From Molanna angustata (taxonomy: Eukaryota; Arthropoda; Insecta; Trichoptera; Molannidae): a DNA stretch of 64,000 nucleotides. Of the stretch, positions 22,736-33,179 are shown piece after piece; position 1 is the stretch's first letter, and every line of letters begins with the position of its first letter. Under the pieces are notes generated by a model. The model was not told where the DNA came from. It made no database searches and saw only the letters and a list, made by a program, of their open reading frames with translations. The stretch spans positions 19,194,234 to 19,258,233 of the forward strand of contig OY754968.1 in the NCBI GenBank assembly GCA_963576475.1. The letters run 5' to 3'. Made by a program: the position numbers and the translations under genes.

Positions 22736-23589
22736 ACGTTTGGTGACATCTAAGTGGTTTAGTTAATGTCATTTGTCAAATAAAAATAATAAAATACATC
22801 ATAATACTATATTTGTAATATTATTTATTCTTTTTAAAATTGTAAAACTAAGTTATATCTACTACAGATTTATTTATATTTATGAATCAGTCTTAATTTG
22901 TTGTAAATAATTTAGAAATTTAATTTTGTATATGTTTTAATAACATAATTTTAATATTTTTACAATGTTAGGTAGGTACCTACTTTGATAAAAGACATTG
23001 AAACATGTCAAACAAGCAGTTGAATGAAAAGCTTGATGTACCTACTCACTTTTTTGCTATAGTATTATGATGGTATTATTTTCATATGTAATTATTATAA
23101 TATTTATTCACAAATACATCCACTGTTGAAATTAAATACTTTCAATCACCTTCATATTTGAAATAAGGAAATGTTCAAAGCATAAATAATTTTTCATTTT
23201 ATGTTCCTGTTCGAGTCTCTTTTGCATAGTAAATGAGAGATGGAGAAATATGAAAAATGAAGTCGGTCTCTGTGGTCAGTTTGCCACCGATATGTTTTAT
23301 TTCCTCCCACTAACTTCACCGTCCTATACAATTTCTATCCATACCGTCCTTACCCCATTTCGCTGGGGATATCATTTTATTTGATTGTTTTGCATACCTA
23401 ACGTGACTCTGTGACTTATATCACCCGCAAGATTTATTCACATTGACTTAAATATAAGTAATAATATTCTATCTATATAAAAAACATTAGCTAACCCTGC
23501 ATGTTTTTATTTATGACATTAACATTATTTTTTTAAACTATTGTGATTTTGAGAAGAAACACTAGGTAGTTCATGTTAAATAATAATAA
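22736..23589. other. AT-rich stretch, nothing recognised
   Basis: A slightly more balanced patch at 23255-23370 (CCTCCCACTAACTTCACCGTCC) has no repeat partner or ORF. The rest is A/T-rich. Confidence 0.4.
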
Positions 23590-24335
23590 TAAATTTGGAT
23601 TATTTATGTAGCAAAAAGGAGACAGTTACAGAAAGGAGGCCTGGTGCTGAGTGTGAGCAAAACACAGTTTATGGCTTGCAATGTTCCCCAAACAGACACT
23701 GACCCGATTACAATTGATGGACAGCAAGTCACAAGATGTGATAAATACAAGTATCTTGGGAACATGATACATGAGTCAGGAAGCCTGGAAACTAACATTC
23801 AGCACCGTATTGCCGCAGCCTGGCTTAAATGGAGAGAAGTGACTGGAGTAATCTGTGACAAGCGAATGCCAGTGAAGATGAAAGGCCATGTATACAAGAC
23901 AATGATCAGACCAGTGTTGACATATGGTAGCGAGACCTGGACCGTCACTCGAAGACAAGTTCAGTCAGTGCAAACAGCCGAGATGAAGATGCTTAGGTGG
24001 ATGTGCGGCAGATAAAATACGAAATGAATATATAAGAGGTAGCCTGGGTGTACGCGATGTATCCGATAAGCTGATGGAGAATAGGCTGAGGTGGTTCGGG
24101 CATATCCTTAGAAAACCGCCAGAATATATAGGAAACACTGCACTGGACCATCGAGTGTCTGGCAAAAGATCCAGAGGCCGTCCCAAAAAACGATGGAAAG
24201 ACCTGGTAGCTGAGAACATGCAGGAATGTGATGTCTCTGAGGACGATGCTCAGGATAGGGCGAAGTGGAGGAGCGCAGTGAGGAGAGCTGACCCCACCAC
24301 CATGTGGGATACAAGCTAAGGAAGAGAGAGAGAGA
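23590..24335 (+). pseudogene. RTE-like LINE RT C-terminal half, one frameshift
   Basis: The first frame reads LSVSKTQFMACN, KYKYLGNMIHESGS, KMKGHVYKTMIRPVLTYGSE, TWTVTRRQVQSVQTAEMKML and RWMCGR, then stops at 24015. The next frame resumes with DKIRNEYIRGSLGVRD, LRWFGHILRKPPEYI and RGRPKKRWKDLVAENMQ to the stop at 24319. A one-base change at about 24010 thus separates collinear halves of a BovB/RTE-like polymerase tail. The catalytic YADD region is missing (5' truncation). The 3' end is a GA-rich repeat (24321-24336). Family label by motif. Confidence 0.8.
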
Positions 24336-24339
24336 GATG

Positions 24340-25059
24340 TAGCGCCGTTTTCGTGAATATCTCACCTCAAGGGCGCTGAAAATTGATTAAGATGTATCAT
24401 TATGGCTTTTGTATCATTTGAGATTTTTTCGAAAGGTAGATATATTTTCAGTTTGTCTGAGGGTATTTGGGAGCTTATTCCATGCATTTGGTCCTGCCAC
24501 AGCAAACGCACGATCGCCGAAATTAGTGATATGTACCCTGTTTATTTCAAATAATTTTCCAACCATGGATGAAGATGCAGAATGAAGTGATGATTGTCTG
24601 TCGTTAGTTGAAATAGGAATGCAGAGTTCGGAGAGGTAAGTAGGAGCCATACCATGAAGTGGTTTGAAGATCATGAGACAGAGTTTATATTCAATCCTTT
24701 CAGGAACTTTAAGCCAATGGAGATTGCGGAGATGGTGAGAGATGTTAGAAAACCTGGAGGCCCTGGAGGTGATGAGCCTGGCTGCAGCATTGAAAACTGA
24801 CTGAATTTTATTAATTTCTTTTTTTGGTAGATTCGCATATATACCGTTACAGTAGGTAATCCAAACGGGAGACAACAAAGGCGCTTACCAAAGATTTCAT
24901 GGCTTCAGATGGGATACTCCTTCGGATTGACTTTAAACGTCTTAATTCAAAGAAAGCAGAAGATGAAACTGTGCTTATTTGGTTTATTTGGTTAAAATCA
25001 AAATTCACAATAGGAACCGGTATAGTTTTAAATTTAAAAAAACTAACAGGTACATACAC
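24340..25059 (-). pseudogene. CR1/L2-like LINE RT C-terminal region, frameshifted
   Basis: Reading leftward, the first frame (25059-24847) gives IPSEAMKSLVSAFVVSRLDY. After a frame change near 24870 the second gives YCNGIYANLPKKEINKIQSV, FNAAARLITSRASR, LHWLKVPERIEYKLCLMIFK, GMAPTYLSEL and FGDRAFAVAGPNAWNKLPNT, running to about 24417. The order S-R-L-D-Y-C-N, then NAAARL, then L-H-W-L-P-V and a final WN-LP is characteristic of CR1/L2-type LINE ends. RT catalytic motifs are lost. Confidence 0.8.
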
Positions 25060-25450
25060 ATAATAAGTTTTTTTTTTTCTTCATTGTTTGATGTATTCTT
25101 GCTAACTTCTGTATAAATCATTGTTATGTTTTATTTTTTTTTGTGTTTTGTTGTTCAATATATTCTTGCTAACTTCTACATAAATCTTTGTTTTGTTTTT
25201 TTTTTGCTTGATTGTTTGGTGTATTCTTGTTTACCTATGTATATAAATCATGTTATATAGAATGCATACTGTCGGCAATACTGAATGAAATACGAAAATA
25301 TTGTATAAAAATGTATTAATGGGATTGTGAAATATTCCACCTCAGTACAGGCTAAGCCTAGTGAGGTGGATAGTGGATATATGTAGGTTATATGTAAAAA
25401 AATGATTTTGTAAATTATGTATAAATATATAAATAATTAGTTTTCTATGT
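25060..25450 (+). repeat. T-rich tandem units and probable LINE 3' UTR
   Basis: Three imperfect units of about 65 bp (near 25084, 25150 and 25213) share TATTCTTGCTAACTTCT and ATAAATC. Downstream, CCACCTCAGTACAGGCT and AGCCTAGTGAGGTGG form a hairpin (about 25338-25371) before an A-rich end. This looks like a LINE 3' UTR; the family cannot be fixed. Confidence 0.45.
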
Positions 25451-25574
25451 ATTAAAAAAAATAATCTACAGACGTATTTTATCAAAGTGGTTAAGTGCAA
25501 AGACTCCAAAAAAACACTCCTAATAATAATAATAATACATGGGTTAAATTGAGAAAAATGATTCTATAAGTTAT

Positions 25575-25652
25575 TTATTTTAGGGAACGTAGGAAGATGT
25601 ATATATTATTATGTAGATACGTATTCAACAAGGACATATTCGTTTTTTTTTC
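25575..25652 (+). mobile_element. SINE family D, 3' part
   Basis: TTTTAGGGAACGTAGGAAGA, TGTATAT and CAACAAGGACATATTC match the 3' region of the family D copy at 51170. No tRNA-like head remains. Confidence 0.55.
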
Positions 25653-25684
25653 GAAAGTAATACTATAGGAAAAATAACATCTCA

Positions 25685-25835
25685 GCAAAAAGGTTCACCA
25701 TTAATTCTGAATGTAGTGCCTTTTTAGGTGAAACGAGAATGGTGTGCGGGATACACGCACGTGTCGTATTTGTTATATTTCACACCCGAAAACCTGTCGC
25801 TGGTTACCCCACATTGAGGGATATGTATTATAGTA
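25685..25835 (+). mobile_element. SINE-like family A copy
   Basis: AGGTGAAACGAGAATGGTGTG, GGATACACGCACGTGTCG, CCTGTCGCTGGTTACCCCAC and GAGGGATATG follow the family order. The final GTGATGGTATG block is replaced by TATTATAGTAGG. Confidence 0.65.
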
Positions 25836-25929
25836 GGCGTAATAGTAAATTTTGAAATAATTTCAAAATTTAGTATCCTCAAATAATAGGTAGGTAGGTA
25901 CGTCTTATAATTAACAGTATATTTTAAAT

Positions 25930-26400
25930 TTTTTATTCAAATGCGTGAATTTTTTTGAATTTGTATTTGTTAAATACTTATAAAATTAATTTTAATAAGA
26001 CCTTTATTAAATTATTAATTGCAAATAAATTATAAATTACAAGGCCTATGAAGTAGATTTTTACTTCAAACGAAAGAGAATATGAAAATTTTTAAATTCT
26101 ATTGTTGCTATAAAAAACTCTAAATTTTACCTTTCCTACACGAAAAAATATTGTTTTCAAACTGTTTTGGTTTACAATTTAAGAAACAATTATTTTTTGT
26201 AATGTGCATTGTTTGACTGTTTGTTTGCTTAAAATAAATAATAGATTTGGTGATATAAAGTATTTGTTCGGTCCTCCCTGCCTACCCCAAGTAGGGATAC
26301 GGCGTGATGGTATGTATGTATGTATGTAAAGTATTTGTTCGTATTTCATTAAAAGGAAATAAATGTGCATATTTGTGTACATCCCCTATGCCCAAGACCA
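25930..26400 (+). repeat. Dispersed repeat family H, copy 2, interrupted by a LINE end
   Basis: Collinear with 21580-21835 (GGCCTATGAAGTAGATTTTT, CACGAAAAAATATTG, AATGTGCATATTTGTGTACA). The insertion at 26271-26327 lies within it. Confidence 0.6.
26271..26327 (+). mobile_element. 57-bp RTE-like LINE 3'-end insertion with 14-bp TSD
   Basis: Identical AAAGTATTTGTTCG at 26257-26270 and 26328-26341 bracket sequence equal to the last bases of the LINE at 13178-15370 (GGTCCTCCCTGCCTACCCC, GGGATACGGCGTGATGG) plus a TATG tail. This is an extreme 5' truncation. Confidence 0.9.
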
Positions 26401-26539
26401 TAAGTGTTAACAAGAGCCTTAAGAAATATAATTCCAATATATTTAATTTTCATCTGCAGCTAGTATTTTCCCTGTGCATAAAATAATCCATTCAATTGTG
26501 GTTCATTTAAAATTTCAAACGATACAAGGCAGTGTGATG

Positions 26540-26935
26540 TAAGAAGATAATTCTCAAGATGGCGAGTGTGTATAATTTGAATATGAAAATTGGCAATCTC
26601 AGTTTGGAAGGTCACAAGAGACGCGGGTGTCGGAGCGGCATCAACTTCCTGAAGCTTTCCCGTGCGACGCCTTTTCTCGCGCCGCGACGCTCCGACCTGG
26701 CGGAGCTCAACCGTGTAATTGGATACAAACTCTCGCAAATCCCAATCGGATTCTGTCTCACTTCACCGCCAACCTTTCCTATGGCTCTGTCTTCCTCGCA
26801 CTCTCTCAATCTTGTTTGGGGAACAGCCGGTTATTGGCTCCCGCTTGTCACTATGAACCGGGAAGGAAAAATGCACATCTAATTCCGACGAAGCGTACAC
26901 CTTCGACGTCAGGGTGCACAGATTAACGTAGAAAG
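26540..26935. other. GC-rich island, possibly single-copy or exonic
   Basis: This is one of the least AT-rich segments of the window (CGCGCCGCGACGCTCCGACC, CCGACGAAGCGTACACC). Overlapping open frames occur on both strands: 107 codons plus from 26559, 99 codons plus from 26627, and 92 minus. None has a recognisable domain. Open frames in several phases are expected where stop codons are rare because of GC content. It could be a CpG-like island, a conserved non-coding segment, or a host exon; I cannot choose. Confidence 0.35.
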
Positions 26936-27410
26936 AGCAAAACCATTTGTGAGTCTACATATTTTTGATGTAGCTTTTCGAAAGGTATTTTTTACAAGCA
27001 GCTCTTTTTCGCTGTTGCGGATGAAATTTTTGTTATATCATGAAAAAAACTTTAACTTCATGGGTGTGTAATTTAAGACAGTACCGTTTATTTTCACACT
27101 TCTTCCGTGACAATTCTTTTTGCAGGGTGAAATAGGATCAGAGACTGGAAATTTGAATATCCTCCTTGAGAGGGATATGAGGAGTCAAGGGGGTTGAGGG
27201 ATGGAGTCGTAAGGTCGGAGAAGGGAGAACAGTTGACAATACCATTTAATCTTTACACTGATAATGGGGGGTTGTTAGATGAGTTAATTTGAGGATCTCA
27301 CAAGTGTCGCGCAAAAAATATTTTCAACGAGAAAATTACAAATCATGTTGACTACTTTATTTTGATTTAGTAATTCATTGATGTCAAGATAGTTCATTGT
27401 CGATCGCATT
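26936..27410. other. Mixed spacer, nothing recognised
   Basis: A polypyrimidine-AG string (TTCTTTTTGCAG at about 27115) precedes purine-rich sequence, but no coding frame follows, so a splice acceptor is not supported. Confidence 0.35.
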
Positions 27411-27942
27411 TGTTAATTATACTGTATAGTATACTGTATGATTTGTTTTGTTAATTATACTGTATAGTATACTGTATGATTTGTTTTGTTAATTATACTG
27501 TATAGTATACTGTATGATTTGTTTTGTTAATTATACTGTATAGTATACTGTATGATTTGTTTTGTTAATTATACTGTATAGTATACTGTATGATTTGTTT
27601 TGTTAATTATACTGTATAGTATACTGTATGATTTGTTTTGTTAATTATACTGTATAGTATACTGTATGATTTGTTTTGTTAATTATACTGTATAGTATAC
27701 TGTATGATTTGTTTTGTTAATTATACTGTATAGTATACTGTATGATTTGTTTTGTTAATTATACTGTATAGTATACTGTATGATTTGTTTTGTTAATTAT
27801 ACTGTATAGTATACTGTATGATTTGTTTTGTTAATTATACTGTATAGTATACTGTATGATTTGTTTTGTTAATTATACTGTATAGTATACTGTATGATTT
27901 GTTTTGTTAATTATACTGTATAGTATACTGTATGATTTGTTT
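27411..27942. repeat. 38-bp satellite, 14 identical tandem copies
   Basis: The unit begins TGTTAATTATACTGTATAG and ends ACTGTATGATTTGTTT. Starts occur exactly every 38 bp from 27411 to 27905, and I saw no difference between copies. Each unit holds the palindrome AGTATACT inside a TACTGTA-rich core. Confidence 0.95.
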
Positions 27943-27987
27943 TGATTTAATTTCAAATATTTTTAAAAGATCTATGTATGTTACTCA

Positions 27988-28110
27988 TTAATATCTGTTC
28001 GCTTGAAAATAAGCTAAGAACACCATCGCATCGCCATCTATGAAAGTGACGAAGATTTTTTTTCTAACGCCATCTTTTGAGAGATTCCAACTTCGTCACT
28101 ATGCGAATAC
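27988..28110. repeat. Dispersed repeat family F, partial
   Basis: TCGCTTGAAAATAAGCT, CGCCATCTATGAAAGTGACG and TAACGCCATC resemble 62180-62270 (GTTTGAAAACAAGCTG, TGCCATCTATGAAGTAACG, TAGCGCCAT). Confidence 0.5.
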
Positions 28111-28139
28111 TATGCGTTGGTTTCCTTTATCGACACAGT

Positions 28140-28222
28140 AAATTAAATTATGTTGATTCACGCGTGTGTTACACCTGTCGCTTACACCACATTTTGGCAT
28201 ATGCCGTTATGATATGAATGAA
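28140..28222 (+). mobile_element. SINE-like family A, 3' fragment
   Basis: ACACCTGTCGCTTACACCAC and GGCATATGCCGTTATGATATG, plus a GAATGAAT tail, match the 3' end of family A. Decayed. Confidence 0.5.
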
Positions 28223-28297
28223 TTGTTAACAAAGTGTGTTTTTTTATTCTTAATTCAAAACAGAGTTCTACTAAATGTGCCTATAATAACTCAAAAA

Positions 28298-28350
28298 TTG
28301 GTTCTTCTATAATATCCCACTTTCGTCTCTATTGAGATGTTAAAAAGTTT
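28298..28350 (-). repeat. Dispersed repeat family F fragment
   Basis: GGTTCTTCTATAATATCCCAC and CGTCTCTATTGAGATGTTA are the inverted counterpart of the left part of the palindromic element at 29351-29443. Confidence 0.45.
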
Positions 28351-28412
28351 GTCAAAAATTGTGTTCGTCTATTAGAAGTGAATGACCGTAGTGAAATCAG
28401 GATTGAAATTAT

Positions 28413-28995
28413 ATGTACCTACCTATAACAGAAATACATACGTTGCCATGTAAAAACGAGTGGGTTGTGGCCAACGCTAAACTCCTCGCTAACAAGTCAT
28501 TCTATAAAGTATTCAAATTTTGTATGGAAAATTTCCAACATTTTTATGAAATGAGTTTGTTAAATTATATTTTATTAAAATATTTTATTATGAAAACTTG
28601 ATAATTCTTCAATGCCATTTTATGAAAGTAATCTGTCTTTTTACCAATTTGAAAATAAAAATTTCAAATTTTTAGTTTCCTGAGCTTGGGGTCACTTTGA
28701 AATATTTGACAGTTAAAAAAATTGAGAAACACTATTCATATATCGTTCAAAATCTAATGGGATCTAATTTGAATAGAATCGAATGAGTACTTTAGTCTAT
28801 AATCGATAAAGTAAAATGAACACGCCGTACATAGCACATAGCACATAGCACACACACACACAGATACATTGTGATGAAACTTTCAGAATACAATCTCAGC
28901 ATGATGCTAGTTGATAATCTGCAACAAAAAAAATACCCTTAAAAATTGCGAAATCATAACTCCCCACTATATCACCTTGTGTTAGTGAGGAGTAA
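28413..28995 (+). repeat. Dispersed repeat family E with 3' terminal hairpin
   Basis: Collinear with 37803-38712 (ACGAGTGGG, CAAATTTTGTATGGAA, GAGTTTGTTAAATTAT, GAAATATTTGACAGTTAAA). Its last about 180 bp match the 3' ends of the elements at 1-4103 (GCGAAATCATAACTC, then hairpin arms CCCACTA and TAGTGAGG, ending GGAGTAA). It carries no convincing gene. The satellite at 28997 begins directly after the terminus. Confidence 0.65.
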
Positions 28996-28996
28996 A

Positions 28997-29275
28997 AAAC
29001 TATATCTTAGTCTGTGGTTGCATTTATAAACTATATCTTAGTCTGTGGTTGCATTTATAAACTATATCTTAGTCTGTGGTTGCATTTATAAACTATATCT
29101 TAGTCTGTGGTTGCATTTATAAACTATATCTTAGTCTGTGGTTGCATTTATAAACTATATCTTAGTCTGTGGTTGCATTTATAAACTATATCTTAGTCTG
29201 TGGTTGCATTTATAAACTATATCTTAGTCTGTGGTTGCATTTATAAACTATATCTTAGTCTGTGGTTGCATTTAT
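28997..29275. repeat. 31-bp satellite, 9 identical tandem copies
   Basis: The unit AAACTATATCTTAGTCTG plus TGGTTGCATTTAT repeats exactly every 31 bp from 28997 to 29275 without a visible mismatch. Unrelated in sequence to the 38-bp satellite. Confidence 0.95.
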
Positions 29276-29350
29276 AACAGGAATTGTGTATAGGATACAT
29301 ATTATGTATATAACATTTTTAAAAGTTATTAAATCGTTTGAAATTTTTAT

Positions 29351-29443
29351 TGACAATAACATCTCAATAGAGACGAAGTTGGAATATAACAGAAGAACCA
29401 GGAACTCAGGCACCTACAAGTCTCTATTGAGATGTTATTGTCA
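29351..29443. repeat. Palindromic (foldback) element, 24-bp perfect arms
   Basis: Arms at 29351-29374 and 29420-29443 are perfect inverted repeats, starting TGACAATAACATCTC. A 45-bp centre contains AGAAGAACCAGGAACTCAGG. Arm and centre words also occur in family F copies at 20655 and 28298. Confidence 0.8.
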
Positions 29444-29749
29444 GTAAAAATATCATTTGACTCCCGACAGTGAAAAAAATCCAATGTTTTCGTATATGCA
29501 ATCAAAAAATATATTCGTGTGAAATTATTCATAGGTATATCAAACAGTTTCGAAAAATTTTAGTCACGAGGTAAAAACATTTTGTGTCTAGAAAATGAAA
29601 TATGCGCATATAAATACAAATAAAACAAAATTGTCAGTATGCTCCAAGAAATTCCAAATGATTAAATAAATTTCGTTATGAGGAATGAAATATTTAACAA
29701 TGTGCAAATAATGCGACACTTGTAATATATTTTTGAGAATTTAGCTGCA

Positions 29750-29998
29750 AGAGATGGTAGATAAGCACGGTGCGGCTCGGATTTAGTCTTCCCATACCAT
29801 CGACCCGCCCAAACCGTCCCGTCCACCCGCAGTAAAACGTTCTCTCAACAAGCGGCGCTTCCTCGCAGCGATCTCATGAAAACTTCTATTAGCATCCCTA
29901 TCTGGCCTCACGTAAAGTGCCTTTATAAGTTGCCCACTGGCCTGGCCTGCCCTGGGTGAGGTACCTACATACATTACTAGGAGGTAATACACGACCAA
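29750..29998. other. GC-balanced island, unclassified
   Basis: CGACCCGCCCAAACCGTCCC and GCCTGGCCTGCCCTGGGTGA stand out from AT-rich flanks. A 71-codon minus frame (29783-29998) shows no recognisable motif. Candidate conserved or single-copy DNA. Confidence 0.3.
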
Positions 29999-30695
29999 AT
30001 TATCTTCACAATTATTAAAAACGTTCTTTTATATTTCTGCGTCTATCTTCATTTCTTCTTCTATTTTAATAAACGGTCCTGCACCCATGATTTGGCAAAT
30101 TTCAATCTATTTTTTACATCAATTTCTCAAAATGTATCATAATATAGATTCTCCATGATTATTTTGTATGAAGGTACTATGTAAATTGGTGTCCTCTGTA
30201 TCTTCAATTCAAACATCATATTGAGAGGGAGAGAGAGAGAGAGAGAGAGAGAGTACATGATAGACGAACATACATTGACAGATTCATAAGTTGAGAAGAA
30301 AAAGAAAATCTATTGCTAAGTTGGGAAAAATAAAATCAATAAGTACCTAGTTGTTTTTTGTTATAATGTCACAATTTTAGATATAAGTTTGTTTTTGAAA
30401 GCCACGCCACATGTGAATAAAATATATGTCTAAGTCGGCATTTTTTTCATAAGAGTTGAATAATCATTCCGTTAACCGGAGCGTTTTTGGAAGCTTTTGT
30501 TTCACAATTTTTGGAGAAGAAAAGCGACGTATGTCTTGTCCGGCGAGTAGATGTATTAAATTTAATATTGGAAGAATTTCATAACAAATAATTTATTTCA
30601 AAGCAATCTCTTCATTTCTTCTCTATGATTACATCTGTCAATACTTTCACCTGGTTCTGGAAAGTTTATTTTATGATATTTTTTTATAAAAAGAA
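29999..30695. other. AT-rich stretch with a short GA microsatellite
   Basis: A (GA)n run of about 30 bp lies at 30224-30253. Nothing else is supported. Confidence 0.6.
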
Positions 30696-30697
30696 TT

Positions 30698-30858
30698 TGG
30701 AAGAGCGGTTAGCGCGTTGGCTTAGTAATCCAGTGATAGTAACTTCGAACCCCACCCTAGCTACCTCGACCGATTTCAATGACCTATAGCACAAACATTT
30801 ATATTTGCTTAATTTAAGTATAATATGTACTTATTTAATAAGGACATACTTATTTAAA
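30698..30858 (+). mobile_element. tRNA-derived SINE, family D
   Basis: The tRNA-like head GAAGAGCGGTTAGCGCG and GGCTTAGTAATCCAGTGATAG, then a decayed B box (AACTTCGAACCCCACC), precede CTATAGCACAAACATTTAT and AATAAGGACATACTTATTT, as in the copy at 51170. Confidence 0.7.
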
Positions 30859-30984
30859 AAGAGGTAAAGGTGTATACAAGAAAATTGTCCGTCAAAAAAT
30901 GCATTCAGGAATTTATTATTGTCAACCTTTCAAGAAATACATAAGTGTAATTTATGTTGTGGATACTTTATTTTAGACCTCTTT

Positions 30985-31115
30985 TATTTTATATTGTTTC
31001 TCGGCTTCTAACAGGTGGTATGAAAAATATTGATTCAACACGAATCCAATAAAAGTTGCCACATGCTGGAGACTTATGATATTAATCATCTCGCAAATCA
31101 AGACAGAAACTATTT
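30985..31115 (-). mobile_element. SINE family B, 3' fragment
   Basis: The minus strand reads GAGATGATTAATATCATAAG, CATGTGGCAACTTTTATTGG, ATTCGTGTTGAATC and CTGTTAGAAGCCGAGAAAC. The tRNA-like head is missing. Confidence 0.6.
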
Positions 31116-31199
31116 TTTTTGAAAGGTCAGAAAATACATTGAAACTTGAAAAAATGGGAATTTATTCAACTATTTATTTAATTATTTATAATTTTTTTG

Positions 31200-31480
31200 A
31201 CTTGTCAAGTAATATTGGTCTAACTATAAGGGAGGATGGACGGGGGAATGTAAGTGGTGGTGTGAGAGGTCTCCTCGGGACCCTGGAATGCTCACAACGC
31301 TAAAAAGCAAGCACTGTGAAGTGTCGTCATATTATTGCTGAGTGTTATCTGATCGGGATGGGGAGACTGGGATCGGAAGGGGGGGGGGATGAGGGAGAGA
31401 GGTAAGGGGAGTTCGTAGAGAACAAGTATAGTGGGCGGCCATTATCTCCAGCGACATCCCAGAAAATATACTTTCTATGG
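31200..31480. other. G-rich, GC-balanced island
   Basis: Contains GGATGGACGGGGGAATGTAAG, a G run (GGAAGGGGGGGGGGATGAGG near 31375) and CAGCGACATCCC. No recognisable ORF product. Confidence 0.3.
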
Positions 31481-31611
31481 TTATACTGTGGTATGTAATC
31501 TTACAAATTTATAAAATTCATCTATACTAGAACAAACATCTAAGGTTTCTTTATTAACAACATATGTACCAATGTCATTTTGTAGTGTTATTATAATACA
31601 TTCAGTAATTA

Positions 31612-32058
31612 TTTATTTATTTATTTATACATCTTCTTGTACATAATATAAACAAATATAATTGTACACTGGCGGGCTTATTGCCACTAGGCAATTTCTT
31701 CCAACCAACCAGATTACAAAGTATGACAACATTGTGTATGTACAACAGCAAATAAAAAAGAGTAAAAGAAATCAAATAAAATACGTATAACACTTAAATA
31801 CTATTAAACAAAAAAAAAATTATAATTCATAGCAATAAAAAGGATATGGTAAGGACAGGAGAGGAAATCGGGATCAGGTGTTCATAGATAAATATTCCTT
31901 CTTTAGTTTTTTCTTGAAAATACTAAGTGAGTTAGACGACGCAATATCCGGACTAATGCTATTCCATAATCTTGCTGATTGTACTTCGAACGAAGAGCTG
32001 AGAAATTCTGTATTATGGATAGGTATGGATAGTGTTGTACGTTCAGCAGATCGGAGTG
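31612..32058 (-). pseudogene. Jockey/CR1-like LINE 3' end with RT C-terminus
   Basis: The minus strand encodes FEVQSARLWNSISPDIASSN then SLSIFKKKLKKEYLSMNT before a stop, in one open frame (about 32058-31888). The R-L-W-N-S-x-x-P-x-I followed by S-L-x-x-F-K-x-x-L-K is the usual C-terminus of Jockey/CR1-type LINE polymerases. The 3' UTR contains GTTGGAAGAAATTGCC-TAGT-GGCAAT, a 6-bp stem with tetraloop, and ends in an AAATAAAT tail at 31612. The same stem-loop region occurs in SINE family C. The copy is 5'-truncated at a TTCA-rich junction. Confidence 0.8.
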
Positions 32059-32309
32059 TTAATTCTTTCTTTCATTCGTTCGTTCTTTCATTCGTTCATT
32101 CATTCACCTGATTATTTTTCAGGAAGAAGTCTTCGCATCGAATCCAATCATTTAAACATAGCTCAGTCGTAATTTAAACAATTCAATTATTGTGAATAAA
32201 ACATAAATGGTTTTAAAAGTTTTAATTGCATTTTCACAAAAATATTATCAATGATATATTATTATACATTTTACACATCATTCCACTACATAGTATGTGT
32301 ACATTTTTT

Positions 32310-32610
32310 CTCCTTGAAAGGTTGACAATCCCTTAATGCATTTTTGGAAGTAAACTTCTATTAGATTTTTAAACAAATATTAGTTTCCCTGAGGACATTT
32401 TTTTTTCATAAAACACCATACACACAAACTCAAATTATGGATTCTCTACATGATACCTGTTGAGAAATTGATGTAAAAATTATGCTTTAATAATTGGCGA
32501 TGCATAAATGATGATGAGATGATGGATGTGTCAAGATAGAAAAATGCGGTGCTTGGTTCTCTGTACCTAAATACTATTACATTCATAGTAGTGGAGAGTA
32601 AAAAAAATAC
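32310..32610 (+). repeat. Repeat family E copy, with LINE 3' fragment
   Basis: CTCTACATGATACC, GTTGAGAAATTGATGTAAAAA and an end with CTATTACATTCATAGTAG, then GGAGAGTAA, match the 3' end of the element at 3950-4103. About 32513-32570 (GTGTCAAGATAGAAAAATG) is a piece of the RTE-like LINE 3' region. Confidence 0.55.
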
Positions 32611-32734
32611 AAATTTCCATAGAAACACGTACAAAATTAATACAAAGTCGATAACTCAATTCTCCCCAACAGATGCTAGTTTACAACTGTTATAACTGTT
32701 AGGTATATATATTTTATGCAATATCACACCAAAT

Positions 32735-33080
32735 ATTTTTTTCTTTAAAGGTTGACGATCTCTAAATGCAATTTTCAAGAGTGTATTTCTATTGTAACAA
32801 AAATTCAAACTATGAAAAATAAGAAAATCTCGATTTTCCAGACCGTGAGAGCATTTTAAATGAGAAATCATAGAGAAAAACAAATCTTGTCTATGGAAAA
32901 CAAATCAGCTTTAAGTTAAGGTACTTCACACATGTGATATCAATATGAAGTTTATCGGTTTTTTAGTTTGGGCTGTACAGAGGACACAAATTTTCATATT
33001 TGTGTACGGCATACACACAAAAACATCACGACGAAACTCAGAGTATGCACTCTCTAAATGATACTCATTAAAAAAAATTA
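32735..33080 (+). repeat. Repeat family E copy, degenerate
   Basis: GACCGTGAGAGCATTTTAAA, CACACATGTGATATCAATATG and TAGTTTGGGCTGTACAGAGG follow the order of 1380-1700. The terminal hairpin is lost. Confidence 0.55.
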
Positions 33081-33179
33081 TTTAAAAAAATGGTGGAGGT
33101 AGTAATGAAGATGAAAAAAGTCTTTTTAAATGAGTTTTGTTAGTGAAGAAAAGAAATATAAAAACACAGCGTAATGTCT

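Noticed and set aside
27060..27260. Possible splice acceptor (TTCTTTTTGCAG) and exon
   Set aside because: No open, recognisable coding frame or donor site follows; the motif is common by chance in T-rich DNA.
27411..29275. Regular short direct repeats as a possible CRISPR array
   Set aside because: The units are contiguous with no unique spacers, there are no cas genes, and the context is a eukaryotic TE-rich genome. They are satellites.
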